From Streptomyces davaonensis JCM 4913 (lineage in GTDB: Bacteria > Actinomycetota > Actinomycetes > Streptomycetales > Streptomycetaceae): DNA of 64,000 nucleotides. The notes under the pieces were generated by a model. It saw only the letters and a list, made by a program, of their open reading frames with translations. It was not told the DNA's origin and ran no database searches. Below, piece after piece: positions 1-8,579 of the stretch. The DNA lies in NCBI RefSeq assembly GCF_000349325.1, contig NC_020504.1, forward strand, positions 186,001 through 250,000, read 5' to 3'. Made by a program: the position numbers and the translations under genes. The number at the start of each line of letters is the position of its first letter. Position 1 is the first letter of the stretch.

Positions 1-69
1 CTGCGGGGGTCCGGCCTTCGCCTTCCGGTCCTTCTGCTTCTTCTGGTCCTTCCGGTCCTCCCGGCTCAC
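1..69 (-). CDS. N-terminus of a coupled downstream gene of the secretion-like operon (partial)
   Basis: A GTG at 67-69 overlaps the TGA of the upstream gene (GTGA overlap), and the frame stays open for 23 codons to the window edge. The visible N-terminus is very rich in Lys, Arg, Asp and Gln, as in a soluble charged leader. The gene is translationally coupled to the SCO6880-family gene before it. In related Streptomyces loci the next gene is a VirB4-like ATPase, so that is the natural guess, but no ATPase motif lies inside the window. Confidence 0.5.
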   Translation of the reverse strand, partial: MSREDRKDQKKQKDRKAKAGPPQ

Positions 70-1559
70 AGCGCCTCCTGCAGTTCGTGCGGGATGAAGG
101 TCTGCTCCCACGGGAGGATCCCTACGGGCAGGGTGCAGGTGAACGCGGCGGCCTGCATCCGGTCGGCGGGACGCATCTGAACCCGGGAGGCGGCGGTGAG
201 GTTGCGGACGGCGACGCCGGCGTCGGCGAGCTGCTCGGCGCTGTCGACGGTGACGGTGAGCATCAGGGAGAACTCCACGAGGCCGGCGCCCGAGGCCTCT
301 TCGGCGGCGGTCTGCTCGGCGGCGCGTACCTCGGAGGCGGCGCGGGCCTGCACCATGCCGCGCCCGGAGGTGGCCATGAACTGGGCGGCGCGCCGGTCGG
401 CCTCGACGATGCGTGCGGCGGTGGCCGGGTCGACGGGCCGGTAGACGAGCGCGACCCGCTTGCGGCGGGTGCCGGACACGGCTTCGAGCATGCCGCGCAG
501 CACCGAGGAGCGGACCGTGCCGCGGGGGGCGAGTGTCATCAGCCAGGTCCGGGAGACACCGGAGTCGTGCTGGTAGCTGCTGACCGTCTCGACCGCACTG
601 GCGGGGCCGGCGTCGTCCCATTCCAGGTTCGTGCCCCCGTGTTGGGCGCGGGCTTCGAGGACGCCGGCGGCGACCGCGGGGTCGTAGGCGACGCGCACGA
701 CTTCGGCGATGCGCTCGGCCGACAGCGGGTAGGCGGCGCCGCCACCGGCTCCGACCAGGCCGCTGAGCAGTCCGGGGATGCGGATGGCGAGGTCGGTGAC
801 GATGTCCTCCTTCTTGCGCTTGTTCCCGCCGGGTACCGCGTAGGTGAGGGTGACGTAGGTGTGCATCTCGGAGGAGGCGGCCGGGTAGCGCTCGACGACC
901 TCGTGCATCACGGCGCGGGCCGCTGCCGGGGCGTCGGGGTGGATGCGCGGCAGTACCTCGTTGGCGAGCCGGGTGCCGGGGTCGGGGGCGGTTTCCACGA
1001 TGACGCCCGCCCCGCGCAGGCCCGGCTCGTGGGAGAGCCGGGCGAGCCATTCGCCCCACTGGGCCACCCACACGTCGACCTGCTCGGGGTCGACGAGCGA
1101 GCCGCCGTCCGGGTCGCAGCCGAGGACGATGGTGTAGAGGTTGCGGGCCGGGTGGTGCAGCACGCCGAAGGGACGGTCGTAGGCGTCGTGTCCCTCGCTG
1201 ACGGTGACCTTGTTCAGCAGGCCCGGCGGGCGGAAGCGGCCGCCGGGGCGCGGGGACAGCGGGCCGGAGACGTACAGGTGCGCGCCTTTGGACTTGCGCC
1301 GCAGCCATCCGATGCGCAGGGCCATCAACTGGTATACGTTGCGGCCGTCCTGGGTGCGGATCGCGAGGGGGATGAGGAACAGCACCACGGGGACGAGGAC
1401 GACCAGGGCGGCGACGAGGGAGATCAAAGAGGCGAGGAGGGTCAGGACCAGCCCGCCGAAGACGACGACGGTGCCGACCAGTCCCAGGGGGCCCAGGCCC
1501 GGGCGCCGGGGGCGGCGCCAGTTGCCGTACGTGGGGTGTGTCGTGATGTCCGCTGTCAT
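66..1559 (-). CDS. SCO6880-family membrane protein of a type IV secretion/conjugation-like locus
   Basis: Protein of 497 residues when started at the ATG that gives MTADITTHPTYG; an upstream in-frame ATG would add a 29-residue Pro/Arg-rich tail and looks spurious. Residues about 20-70 hold two closely spaced hydrophobic segments, and the rest is a long soluble domain. The sequence resembles the SCO6880 family, which in actinomycetes sits beside VirB4-like ATPases and TrbL-like proteins. The molecular role in that family is not established; a place in a conjugation or secretion channel is inferred from neighbours. It is the penultimate visible gene of a minus-strand operon and overlaps the next gene by four bases. 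Confidence 0.75.
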   Translation of the reverse strand: MTADITTHPTYGNWRRPRRPGLGPLGLVGTVVVFGGLVLTLLASLISLVAALVVLVPVVLFLIPLAIRTQDGRNVYQLMALRIGWLRRKSKGAHLYVSGPLSPRPGGRFRPPGLLNKVTVSEGHDAYDRPFGVLHHPARNLYTIVLGCDPDGGSLVDPEQVDVWVAQWGEWLARLSHEPGLRGAGVIVETAPDPGTRLANEVLPRIHPDAPAAARAVMHEVVERYPAASSEMHTYVTLTYAVPGGNKRKKEDIVTDLAIRIPGLLSGLVGAGGGAAYPLSAERIAEVVRVAYDPAVAAGVLEARAQHGGTNLEWDDAGPASAVETVSSYQHDSGVSRTWLMTLAPRGTVRSSVLRGMLEAVSGTRRKRVALVYRPVDPATAARIVEADRRAAQFMATSGRGMVQARAASEVRAAEQTAAEEASGAGLVEFSLMLTVTVDSAEQLADAGVAVRNLTAASRVQMRPADRMQAAAFTCTLPVGILPWEQTFIPHELQEAL

Positions 1560-1688
1560 GGTGAGCCGGTGTCCTTGTCCTGATGGTGCGGGTGGTTGGT
1601 CTTCGCACGGTGGTGAGGGGCGCCGCCGGACTCCACGGGGGGACATGGAGCCCGGCGGCTGTTGAGGGGAACTGGCGGACGCGGCCGC

Positions 1689-2897
1689 TCAGTTGTTGTT
1701 GCCGTTGCCGCCGCCCGCCGCACCGGCGGCGGCGTGTCCCACGGCCTGCGCCGCTCCGACAGCGGCGCCGACCGCGGCACCGACCGGTCCGGCCGCGGCG
1801 CCCGCGGCACCCGCCGCCCCGGCTCCGCCCGCGGCCCCGGCACCGCCTGCGGCTCCGCCGCCGCCGACTGCTCCGGCACCGCCGGCAGCACCCGCCGCGC
1901 CGGTGCCACCGGCCGCTCCGGCACCTCCGGGAGCGCCGGCCGGACCGGGCGCACCGCCACCGCCGGCCGCAGGCTGTGCGCCGCTGGGGCTGCTGAGCTG
2001 GCTGCCGAGCGAGCGGGCACCGGAAGCCAGGGCGTTCTGGCCCTGGGAGACGGCGTAGGAGGTGACCGGGTCCCCGCCGAGGGCCGCCGTGGCCGGCACG
2101 ACCAGTTTCAGCAGCGCGGGCAGGGCGATCGCGGACAGCAGCATCACACCGATGCCGGCAATGCGTTCGTGGATCGCCTGCGGGTCCCCGCTGCCCTGGC
2201 CCGCGGTGGTCATCGCGGAGCCCGCGTAGATGACCAGCGCGACGGCCATCTTGTACGCCATCCATGCGGTCAACCAGCCGATGTGCTTGCGCCACCAGCT
2301 GGCGCCCCACTCCGTCATGGACGCCGCGGCGGCGAGCGGAAGCGTGCCCAGCAGCAGGATCATGACGCCCAGCCGGATGTAGAGCATGATCGTCTGCAGG
2401 ATGCCGGCGATCAGCAAGAGGAAGGCGAGGATCAGCAGCAGGAACGGCTCGATGTTCGCGCCGTCCTGGCAGCCGATGCTGTTGATCTGGGCTTCGGCCC
2501 CCAGCTGGAAGAGATGGTCGGCGTAGCGGTCGGAAAGCGACGCGCAGGCGGTGGCGAGGGTGGTGGCGGCACCGGCGACGAAGATGACCCGCAGGATGCC
2601 CTTCAGTGCGGTGCGTCCCGCGTCGCCGCGTTGCTGAAGTGCCATGCGGGCGGCGGCGACCAGCAGCGATCCGACGGCGAGATAGACGACCAGCCACTGT
2701 GTCTGGTCGCTGACCTGCGCGGCCGTGGTGGCCGAGGAGAACGTGGGGACGTCGGTGACGAGCGAGTCGAAGATCTCGATGGCGCCCGCGAGGACCGCGT
2801 TGGCGATCCCCTTGACGATGGTGTTGACGGGGTTGCCGAGGAACTCGAAGAAGCCCACGACGACGTCGGCCAGCGGATTGCCGTTCGGGCATGCCAT
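1689..2897 (-). CDS. TrbL/VirB6-like polytopic membrane protein with Gly/Ala/Pro-rich tail
   Basis: 402 residues. Residues about 1-290 contain several hydrophobic segments, including strongly hydrophobic stretches near 150-190 and 240-270, as expected of the inner-membrane channel protein of a mating-pair apparatus (TrbL/VirB6 type). The last ~100 residues are low-complexity Gly-Ala-Pro triplets resembling a collagen-like repeat, ending in GGGNGNNN. It lies one base from the stop of the next upstream gene, so the two are probably one transcript. The TrbL-like call rests on topology and operon context rather than on a clear signature motif. Confidence 0.65.
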   Translation of the reverse strand: MACPNGNPLADVVVGFFEFLGNPVNTIVKGIANAVLAGAIEIFDSLVTDVPTFSSATTAAQVSDQTQWLVVYLAVGSLLVAAARMALQQRGDAGRTALKGILRVIFVAGAATTLATACASLSDRYADHLFQLGAEAQINSIGCQDGANIEPFLLLILAFLLLIAGILQTIMLYIRLGVMILLLGTLPLAAAASMTEWGASWWRKHIGWLTAWMAYKMAVALVIYAGSAMTTAGQGSGDPQAIHERIAGIGVMLLSAIALPALLKLVVPATAALGGDPVTSYAVSQGQNALASGARSLGSQLSSPSGAQPAAGGGGAPGPAGAPGGAGAAGGTGAAGAAGGAGAVGGGGAAGGAGAAGGAGAAGAAGAAAGPVGAAVGAAVGAAQAVGHAAAGAAGGGNGNNN

Positions 2898-2898
2898 G

Positions 2899-3618
2899 TC
2901 AGGCCTCCCACAGGGTGTATCCGGAGGGAACCGCGCTGGCGGTCAGCCGGGAGTACAGGGCGCCGTCGTCGCCGGCGAGGACCTTCCAGTCGCCGTCCGC
3001 CCAGCGCATCCGCACCGATGTCGCCGTGTATCCCTGGGCCGTCTTGATCAGCAGCCCCACGGTCGCCGAGCGCCCCTGGTACGACAGGGTGCGGTAGCCC
3101 GCCCAGGTGGCGGTGGCCGGGGCGGCCGACTCCGCGGTGTCCTGCACGAACTCACGTTTCGCGGCGAACCTCTCCCGTCCCCGCCCCGGCACCACCTGGT
3201 CCTGGACGGCCAGGCGCCAGGCGGGTGAGCTCATCTGCGAGCAGATGATCTGCGCCGCCAGTGCCGCGCCGACCCGGGTGCGGGCGAAACACCGCCACAG
3301 CCGGCCCTCCCGACGGGCGGGTCCCTGGGAGGCCGAGACGGGCACCCGGGTGCCGTGCACCGTGCCCCAGCGCAGATCCGCCGGCGCTCCCTCGCTCTGC
3401 TGGGCCGGTGCCTGAGCCCGGCAGGGGTTCACTCGTACCTCGGACGATGCCGGTGTGCGCGACACCGCCCGGGCGTAGCCGCCGCGTTCGGCGCCGGAGG
3501 TGAAAAACACCACCGCGGCCGCCAGAGCCACCACGGCGAGGAAGGCGGCGGACGCCTGCCAGCTGCGGTGTGTCCAGTAAGGGGTGTCCGGTGTGGACGG
3601 ACGTCGTGTACGTGGCAT
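2899..3618 (-). CDS. Single-pass membrane protein of the secretion-like operon
   Basis: 239 residues: a short basic cytoplasmic N-terminus, one transmembrane segment at about residues 22-41 (WQASAAFLAVVALAAAVVFF), then an extracytoplasmic domain with a few Cys and Trp residues. The layout resembles VirB8/TcpC-like conjugal proteins, which have one anchor and an outer NTF2-like domain, and the predicted outer domain ends in a plausible beta-rich stretch. It is packed between the TrbL-like gene (one-base gap) and a small membrane protein. The function is inferred only from context. Confidence 0.6.
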   Translation of the reverse strand: MPRTRRPSTPDTPYWTHRSWQASAAFLAVVALAAAVVFFTSGAERGGYARAVSRTPASSEVRVNPCRAQAPAQQSEGAPADLRWGTVHGTRVPVSASQGPARREGRLWRCFARTRVGAALAAQIICSQMSSPAWRLAVQDQVVPGRGRERFAAKREFVQDTAESAAPATATWAGYRTLSYQGRSATVGLLIKTAQGYTATSVRMRWADGDWKVLAGDDGALYSRLTASAVPSGYTLWEA

Positions 3619-3631
3619 CGGTGGGTCCGGC

Positions 3632-3910
3632 TCACGCGAAGACGAAGGTGACCAGAGGACCGGCCGTGGCGACGAGCACGCATCCGCCCAGCACCATGGC
3701 CAGTCGGCTCATGTGTTCCGAGCTCTCTCCCCGCTTCACGGAGATCGCCATCATCGCCCCGGTGACGAGCACACCGGCCACCCCGGCGGCGGTGCCCGCC
3801 CAGGCCGCGATGCCCAGCACGGTGTCCACCTTGTCGGCGAGCGCGGGCGGGGCGTTGCGTTCGGGCTGCGGAACGCCGGCTGCCAGAACGGACAGGTCGA
3901 GCAGAGTCAT
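3632..3910 (-). CDS. Small two-span membrane protein
   Basis: 92 residues starting at the ATG that gives MTLLDLSVLAAGVPQ. Two hydrophobic spans (about residues 31-56 and 70-91) are separated by a short basic loop (SVKRGESSEHMSR). It is a paralogue-like partner of the 87-residue protein encoded at 4120-4383, which has the same two-span plan and a shared ATAGPLV motif in the second span. Two such proteins side by side in a secretion operon recall VirB2/VirB3-type pilin or channel subunits, but that is inference. Confidence 0.6.
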   Translation of the reverse strand: MTLLDLSVLAAGVPQPERNAPPALADKVDTVLGIAAWAGTAAGVAGVLVTGAMMAISVKRGESSEHMSRLAMVLGGCVLVATAGPLVTFVFA

Positions 3911-4119
3911 GAGGATCTCCGGGTGAAGATGCCGCCGGTTTCCGTCGAGTGAGGCGTACTCGTGCCCGGAGCGGCGCGGCATGGCAGAAGGTTGCAGGGG
4001 TGCTGGGGCCGTCCGGCGGTCCGCGTGCGGGCGGGTGTGCTCGGACGGAGAGGTGGGGTTTTCGGCCGCTGGGCTCATCGGCACGGTGGTGCAGTGCGGT
4101 GCACGAGCGGTGTGGTCGA

Positions 4120-4383
4120 TCAGAGGGAGAGGTCGCCCAGGGCGGCGACGAGGGGCCCTGCGGTGGCGGCCAGAAGACAGCCCAGGGCGATGTAGAAGAC
4201 GCCCCGGAAGTGTTCGCCGCCTTCACCTGGGTCGCCGCGGCGCAGTTGCAGCGACATCCTGATGCCTACGACGATGAGCCCTCCGACTCCGGCGGCGGAC
4301 GCGCACCAGGCCAGGACGCCCAGCACCTGCCCAGCTTCGGGGTCGGGGTTGAAGCCGGCGAGCATCCAGGCAACGCCGCTCAT
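4120..4383 (-). CDS. Small two-span membrane protein, possible pilin-like subunit
   Basis: 87 residues with two transmembrane spans (about 20-42 and 62-82) around a charged loop. The second span carries ATAGPLV, as in the neighbouring 92-residue protein, so the two probably arose by duplication. Its ATG overlaps the TGA of the upstream gene (ATGA), indicating translational coupling. It is probably a membrane subunit of the same apparatus; no specific function can be read from the sequence. Confidence 0.6.
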   Translation of the reverse strand: MSGVAWMLAGFNPDPEAGQVLGVLAWCASAAGVGGLIVVGIRMSLQLRRGDPGEGGEHFRGVFYIALGCLLAATAGPLVAALGDLSL

Positions 4384-5036
4384 CTACGCCTCCGCGAGGG
4401 GATGTCCGTGCCGCTCGCCACTGCGGCCAGGGACGTGAGTTGTCTCGGTGGTTCGGATGCCGGTTCGCCGACGCGCCAGGAGGGGATCCAGGGGACGCGG
4501 TGGACGGTGACGGCCGATTTGATGACGCGCACCCGCCGTAGGAGCGTCAGTGGCAGCCTGCCGGGCACGTCCGCCACCAGCACCACGCCGAGCAGGTCCA
4601 GCCCCTGGGGAGCCTTGCCCTGCCGTAGCGCGTCCAGCTGCCGGGAGACTGCCTGCAAACCGGCGAGGCTGGTGCGCCCGACGAGCAGGACACGCGAGGG
4701 TTCGCCGCGCAGGGGCTGGGGCCAGCGTGCTCCCACATCCACCCCGCCCAGGCAGCGGGCGAGGGAGGTGACGCCTGCGCCGCCGTGCGCCTGCACCCAG
4801 CCGATGGCCGTAACAGGGGATCCGTTCGGGCCGACCGATTTTCCGCCCGTGCGCTCCACCGGCCCCTGGCTGCGGCGCGGGGGCGGGGCGACGGGCCCGG
4901 TGCCGTGTTCCTGGCGATCGACGGCGGGCCGGGGCTGAAGGCGAGCGTTGTTGGCCGCGGCCGACGGCGGCTGGGCGGAGGTGGGCCCGCGCACCCACGC
5001 ATGGGCTCCCGGTGGCATCGCTGAAGGATTTCCCAC
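4380..5036 (-). CDS. DUF6668-like protein with a ParA-type glycine loop
   Basis: 218 residues from a GTG start behind a GGAGAGG ribosome binding site. After a Pro/Arg-rich N-terminus there is HGGAGVTSLARCLGG (about residues 83-97), which looks like a degenerate ParA/MinD nucleotide loop lacking the usual Lys-Ser pair. The hydrophobic strand LDLLGVVLVADVPG follows, where such ATPases have their second core strand. I believe this matches proteins annotated DUF6668, which occur at these Streptomyces loci. It is first in the minus-strand operon, so it may be a regulatory or positioning ATPase-like protein. Confidence 0.6.
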   Translation of the reverse strand: MGNPSAMPPGAHAWVRGPTSAQPPSAAANNARLQPRPAVDRQEHGTGPVAPPPRRSQGPVERTGGKSVGPNGSPVTAIGWVQAHGGAGVTSLARCLGGVDVGARWPQPLRGEPSRVLLVGRTSLAGLQAVSRQLDALRQGKAPQGLDLLGVVLVADVPGRLPLTLLRRVRVIKSAVTVHRVPWIPSWRVGEPASEPPRQLTSLAAVASGTDIPSRRRR

Positions 5037-5243
5037 CGGGTTTCCTCTCCAAGGTCGTAACAGTGTCGACTTTCATGCTTCTTCTATGGTTTTAGGCCGG
5101 TTTTGAACCGGATCGGATGCCGGCCCGTTGGACCGGGGCGAGGCGGATGACACTCCACAACGGCCCTCTGCGCGGGGCGGTTCACCTCGCCCGCGACTTT
5201 CTCCTGCGCCGGCCCGCCGGCCACGATCTTTCGAGGACACCCC

Positions 5244-6005
5244 ATGACACTCCCGGCCCCGGACTCCGAGGTCTTCTCCTGCGACGTGTACATCTCCGAG
5301 GAGGAACGCGCCGTCGTGAACGGTGACCTCGTACCGGAGGCGGAGGACGTCCCGGTGCACGAGGCAGTCCTGAACCTCCTGCACGACTACGCCCGCGAGC
5401 GCAACACCGTCGTCCGGGCAGCCGTGAACGACCGATCGAGCGCCGAGAGTTTCCTGCTCGACGTACTGCCTGACGGCTCCAGCCGACTGTCCACACCGTC
5501 CGACGACCTGCTCGCGCCGACGGCCTCACCGGCTCCGCACGACGCCGCACTTCCTCCAGCGCTGGCCGACCGTGTCACCACCATCCAACGGCAGGCGCGC
5601 GCCGACCGGTTCGACCAGGCTCTGCTGCTGGCCACCGCGCTACGCGAGTACCTCACCGGCAGACATGAAGCCGCACACCCCTACGCCCTGGAAGCGAGAG
5701 CCCTGGAGGCCTACCTCGCCCACCTGTGCGGCATTCCCCGCCAGGCAACGCTCCTGGCACTGGCCGTAGCCCGCGTACGCTGCCAACACGCCGACCCGCG
5801 GGCAGCCGACGACGTGGCGCGGGCGACAGCCGCCTGGAGCCTCCTGGAAGACGAGCAGCCGGTCCTTGCACATGGCACAGAACTGCTGAACATGTGGCAG
5901 CGGCTGGGCGATCAAGGCCTGCTCCCCGACGCCCACGCCCCTCTGGTGCGATACGTCGCAGGGCGGATGCACACGCCCCGTGCCGGCGCCGCGCAGACCC
6001 CGTAG
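5244..6005 (+). CDS. Unknown protein divergent from the secretion-like operon
   Basis: 253 residues from an ATG behind GAGGACACCCC. It has no recognised motif. Residues 1-70 are acidic (EEERAVVNGDLVPEAEDVP). Residues about 105-250 are alpha-helical and Ala/Leu-rich, reminiscent of helical-repeat proteins (ALLLATALREYLTGR, ALEAYLAHLCGIPRQATLLALAVARVR). It is transcribed away from the membrane-protein operon, with a 207-base gap that must hold both promoters, and is followed by an ECF sigma gene. It may be an accessory protein of the secretion-like locus. Confidence 0.6.
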   Translation: MTLPAPDSEVFSCDVYISEEERAVVNGDLVPEAEDVPVHEAVLNLLHDYARERNTVVRAAVNDRSSAESFLLDVLPDGSSRLSTPSDDLLAPTASPAPHDAALPPALADRVTTIQRQARADRFDQALLLATALREYLTGRHEAAHPYALEARALEAYLAHLCGIPRQATLLALAVARVRCQHADPRAADDVARATAAWSLLEDEQPVLAHGTELLNMWQRLGDQGLLPDAHAPLVRYVAGRMHTPRAGAAQTP

Positions 6006-6165
6006 ACCGTCACCGCATCCAAACCGCCGTCACCGCATCCATCGGACGGCCATCGGCCTGCCATCGCCAGGCAACACATTCAGGTGCTCCACCACTTGAC
6101 GCGTTCACCGAGATCCACCCGCGCTTCGGCGAACGCCACCGTTCGCGGCAGTCCAGGAGCACACC

Positions 6166-6723
6166 ATGCAGCACCACGTCATCGGATCGACCGGGTCCGC
6201 GTCAGCGGAGGAAAGGGCACTGCTCGACCTCTACCAGGCCCACACCAGGGACCTTTACACCTACGTCCTGCGCTTGGTCGGCGGCGACGCCTATCGAGCG
6301 GAGGACGTCGTCCAAGAGGCTCTCCTGCGCTGCTGGGCCAAGCGCAACCTCTACGACACCGCGACCATGAACGTACGGCGGTGGCTGTTCCGTGTGGCAT
6401 GCAATCTGGTCATCGACGACTACCGCGCGCGCTCGCTGCGCCCCCGCGAGATCAGCAGCACGGCGACCTGGCTGAAGGACGTCGACAGCAACTGCCGAGA
6501 CATCGAACGCATGTTGGCCGCCCTGGATCTCCACGAGGCCCTGGAGGATCTCGCCCCGCTCCACCAGGAGGCGCTGCGGGCCACGTACCTGGACGAACTC
6601 AGTGTGCAGCAGGCTGCTACCGCCCTGGGCATACCCCCGGGCACGGTCAAGTCACGCGTCCACTACGCCCTGCGTCATCTGCACACCACGATGCGCACAC
6701 GCGACGAGACGACCGCTGAATGA
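6166..6723 (+). CDS. ECF-type RNA polymerase sigma factor
   Basis: 185 residues, the size of group 4 sigma factors. Sigma region 2 spans about residues 20-90 (LYQAHTRDLYTYVLRLVGGDAYRAEDVVQEALLRCWAK, with the core-binding DVVQE motif). Region 4 is at about 130-178 (LSVQQAATALGIPPGTVKSRVHYAL), a typical -35-recognition helix-turn-helix. The start is supported by AGGAG six bases upstream. No anti-sigma gene is visible beside it; a SARP regulator follows 146 bases downstream. The stimulus is unknown. Confidence 0.88.
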   Translation: MQHHVIGSTGSASAEERALLDLYQAHTRDLYTYVLRLVGGDAYRAEDVVQEALLRCWAKRNLYDTATMNVRRWLFRVACNLVIDDYRARSLRPREISSTATWLKDVDSNCRDIERMLAALDLHEALEDLAPLHQEALRATYLDELSVQQAATALGIPPGTVKSRVHYALRHLHTTMRTRDETTAE

Positions 6724-6869
6724 CGGCCGATCCGAGCCGTCCGCAAGATGGCGGCAAGTCACTTCCAAGACGCCGTCAAGTACGCCTCCCAAGCTGTGGG
6801 ACAGCCCGGGAAATCCGCCGCACGTGTTCTTCCGGGTGCATTTTCTGCCCGTGATGGAGGATTTCTTCG

Positions 6870-7772
6870 ATGAACCACCTGCGTTTCTCAGTACTGGGCC
6901 CCGTGCGCGCCTGGATCAGAACCGAGGAAATCAGGCTGGGTCCACCCCAGCAGCAGGCGGTGCTGGCCACACTGATCCTTGCCGAGGGAACCCCGGTGTC
7001 CGTCCCTGCCCTGGCCGACGCCCTGTGGGCAGGCTCCGCCCCCGCCACAGCCGTCGGCACTATACGGACCCATGTCTACCGGCTGCGCCAGGCACTGGAA
7101 CCTGCCTGCACCTCGGCGTCGTCCGTCATCCGCTCTCGGGGTGACAGCTACTCCCTGGCCACCACGGTGCACAACTGCGACCTCAAGGCGTTCAGATCCC
7201 TGACGTCAAAGGCGGACAGAGCACGGCGCGAAGGCTGTCTCCGGGATGTTGCCCGCCACCTGCACCACGCGCTGACACTGTGGCAGGGCGAGGCACTGCA
7301 AGGACTCCCAGGGCCGCGGGCCGACGCGCATCGACACGTCCTTGAGCATCTCCGCCTCCAGGCCCAGACCGACCGGCTCGCTGCGGAACTGGAACTCGGA
7401 AGCACCACCGCGGCAGCGGTCGACCTACAACAACTCGTTGCGCGACACCCCTTCGACGAACGTCTGCGCACACTCCTCATGCTCGCCCACTACCGCTCGG
7501 GGCGACAGGCCGCAGGTCTGGCGGTCTACGACGAAGCGCAACGGCTCCTGGCCCAAGAACTCGGCATCGACCCAGGCCCCGAACTCCAAGAAATGCACCA
7601 CCGTGTCCTGCGGGCCGATCCCACCCTGCTGCACTCGGCACAAGCACCGGCTGCCTCGCCCACCGCACATGTGCAGGCGTGCGCGGCAATCTCGTCCACA
7701 GCGTCGCGGGACAGACCTGCTCGGTCCGCACATCGCCGCAATCGCCTGCGCTGCACAGGACCCGCCAACTGA
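6870..7772 (+). CDS. AfsR/SARP family transcriptional activator
   Basis: 300 residues. An OmpR-like winged helix at the N-terminus (about 1-95, RFSVLGPVRAW through TIRTHVYRLRQAL) is followed by a bacterial transcriptional activation domain (about 100-250, ending in YDEAQRLLAQELGIDPGPEL). This is the compact SARP form without the ATPase and TPR domains of AfsR. The start ATG sits behind GGAGG. SARPs activate antibiotic clusters by binding direct heptamer repeats, but no biosynthetic cluster is visible nearby, so the target is unknown. The last ~45 residues are Ser/Arg-rich and dispensable-looking. Confidence 0.9.
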   Translation: MNHLRFSVLGPVRAWIRTEEIRLGPPQQQAVLATLILAEGTPVSVPALADALWAGSAPATAVGTIRTHVYRLRQALEPACTSASSVIRSRGDSYSLATTVHNCDLKAFRSLTSKADRARREGCLRDVARHLHHALTLWQGEALQGLPGPRADAHRHVLEHLRLQAQTDRLAAELELGSTTAAAVDLQQLVARHPFDERLRTLLMLAHYRSGRQAAGLAVYDEAQRLLAQELGIDPGPELQEMHHRVLRADPTLLHSAQAPAASPTAHVQACAAISSTASRDRPARSAHRRNRLRCTGPAN

Positions 7773-7966
7773 CCAACCCACACACAGCCCACCCGCCCCC
7801 CAGCACGTTCCCTTGTCCACCAACACCTTCCACACCGGCCGACGGCATCAAGAGCCCCAGGGACGTTCAACGCCCCATCCGACGCCACAGCCGGCGGCAG
7901 GCCGCCGCCCCTTGACTCGGTCATCAAGCCGCCACGACCTCACACCCGATCTGACACGATGCCTCC

Positions 7967-8266
7967 ATGCCCGAGTACACGATCAGCACAGCCGACGGCA
8001 ACGACTGGCCAACACTTGGCACCAACCTCGCAGCCGTCCTCAAACCAAGATCTTTCGAATGCGAGATCCTGGAGAACACGGACGTGCTGACATTTCGCTC
8101 TGGTGCAACAACAGTCAGCGCGTCGTGGGAGCTCCTCGGCACTTGGTACGTCGACATCGAGGATGCCCCCTCCCCAGAAACCGCCGACCGGCTCGTAGAC
8201 GAAATGGCCCGCCAGCTCGGAGAAGCAACAGGCCAGCAAGCCATCCACTACCGGGTCACCGACTAA
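7967..8266 (+). CDS. Small hypothetical protein
   Basis: 99 residues, acidic, with alternating hydrophobic strands (FECEILENTDVLTFRSG, ASWELLGTWYVDIEDA) and a C-terminal helix (DRLVDEMARQLGEATGQQ), which is compatible with a small alpha/beta fold. No known family is recognised. The ribosome binding site is weak. It ends about 170 bases before the start of the IS-disrupted gene on the other strand and is not obviously in an operon. Confidence 0.5.
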   Translation: MPEYTISTADGNDWPTLGTNLAAVLKPRSFECEILENTDVLTFRSGATTVSASWELLGTWYVDIEDAPSPETADRLVDEMARQLGEATGQQAIHYRVTD

Positions 8267-8438
8267 CGAACGCCTGCGCCCCTTGCTGTCCCCAAGACAG
8301 CCCAGCGCCTGACTCGGCCATGAGACTCCGCCCTTCACACTGGCCCACGCAGCCGATGGCTGTCCGCGAAGGCCGCTACGAGCGGTCGGTGGTTCCGTGA
8401 CATCGGGCTCGGTGTCACGTGCGTCTCACGCGTCGGCT

Positions 8439-8579
8439 TCAGTACGCTTGCACAGGGTGAGGTCGGACGAGACCAGCTTCTGCCGCCACCCTGACCACCG
8501 TAAGAGCGGTGTCAAAGGGCATCTCGTAGAAACGCTCGCCCACGTGCTGGGCGCCGTGCAGGCTTTCGGCGAGGTCTAG
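8439..8579 (-). pseudogene. C-terminal part of a host gene split by three IS elements
   Basis: Reading the minus strand from the CTAG at 8576-8579 gives 45 codons (DLAESLHGAQHVGERFYEM onwards) to a TGA at 8439-8441. This composition looks like real protein and continues, in frame, the fragment that ends at 13318 on the far side of the IS block. The joint restores TAC-TTA-GAC (Tyr-Leu-Asp). The gene is of unknown function; the reconstructed product is about 140 residues. Confidence 0.65.

Noticed and set aside
87-1583. Long plus-strand open frame opposite the SCO6880-family gene
   Set aside because: Composition is Gly/Asp/His-rich and lacks any motif; it mirrors the third-position GC bias of the real minus-strand gene.
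1693-2058. Plus-strand Pro/Ala-repeat frame
   Set aside because: It is the complement of the Gly/Ala-rich tail of the TrbL-like protein.
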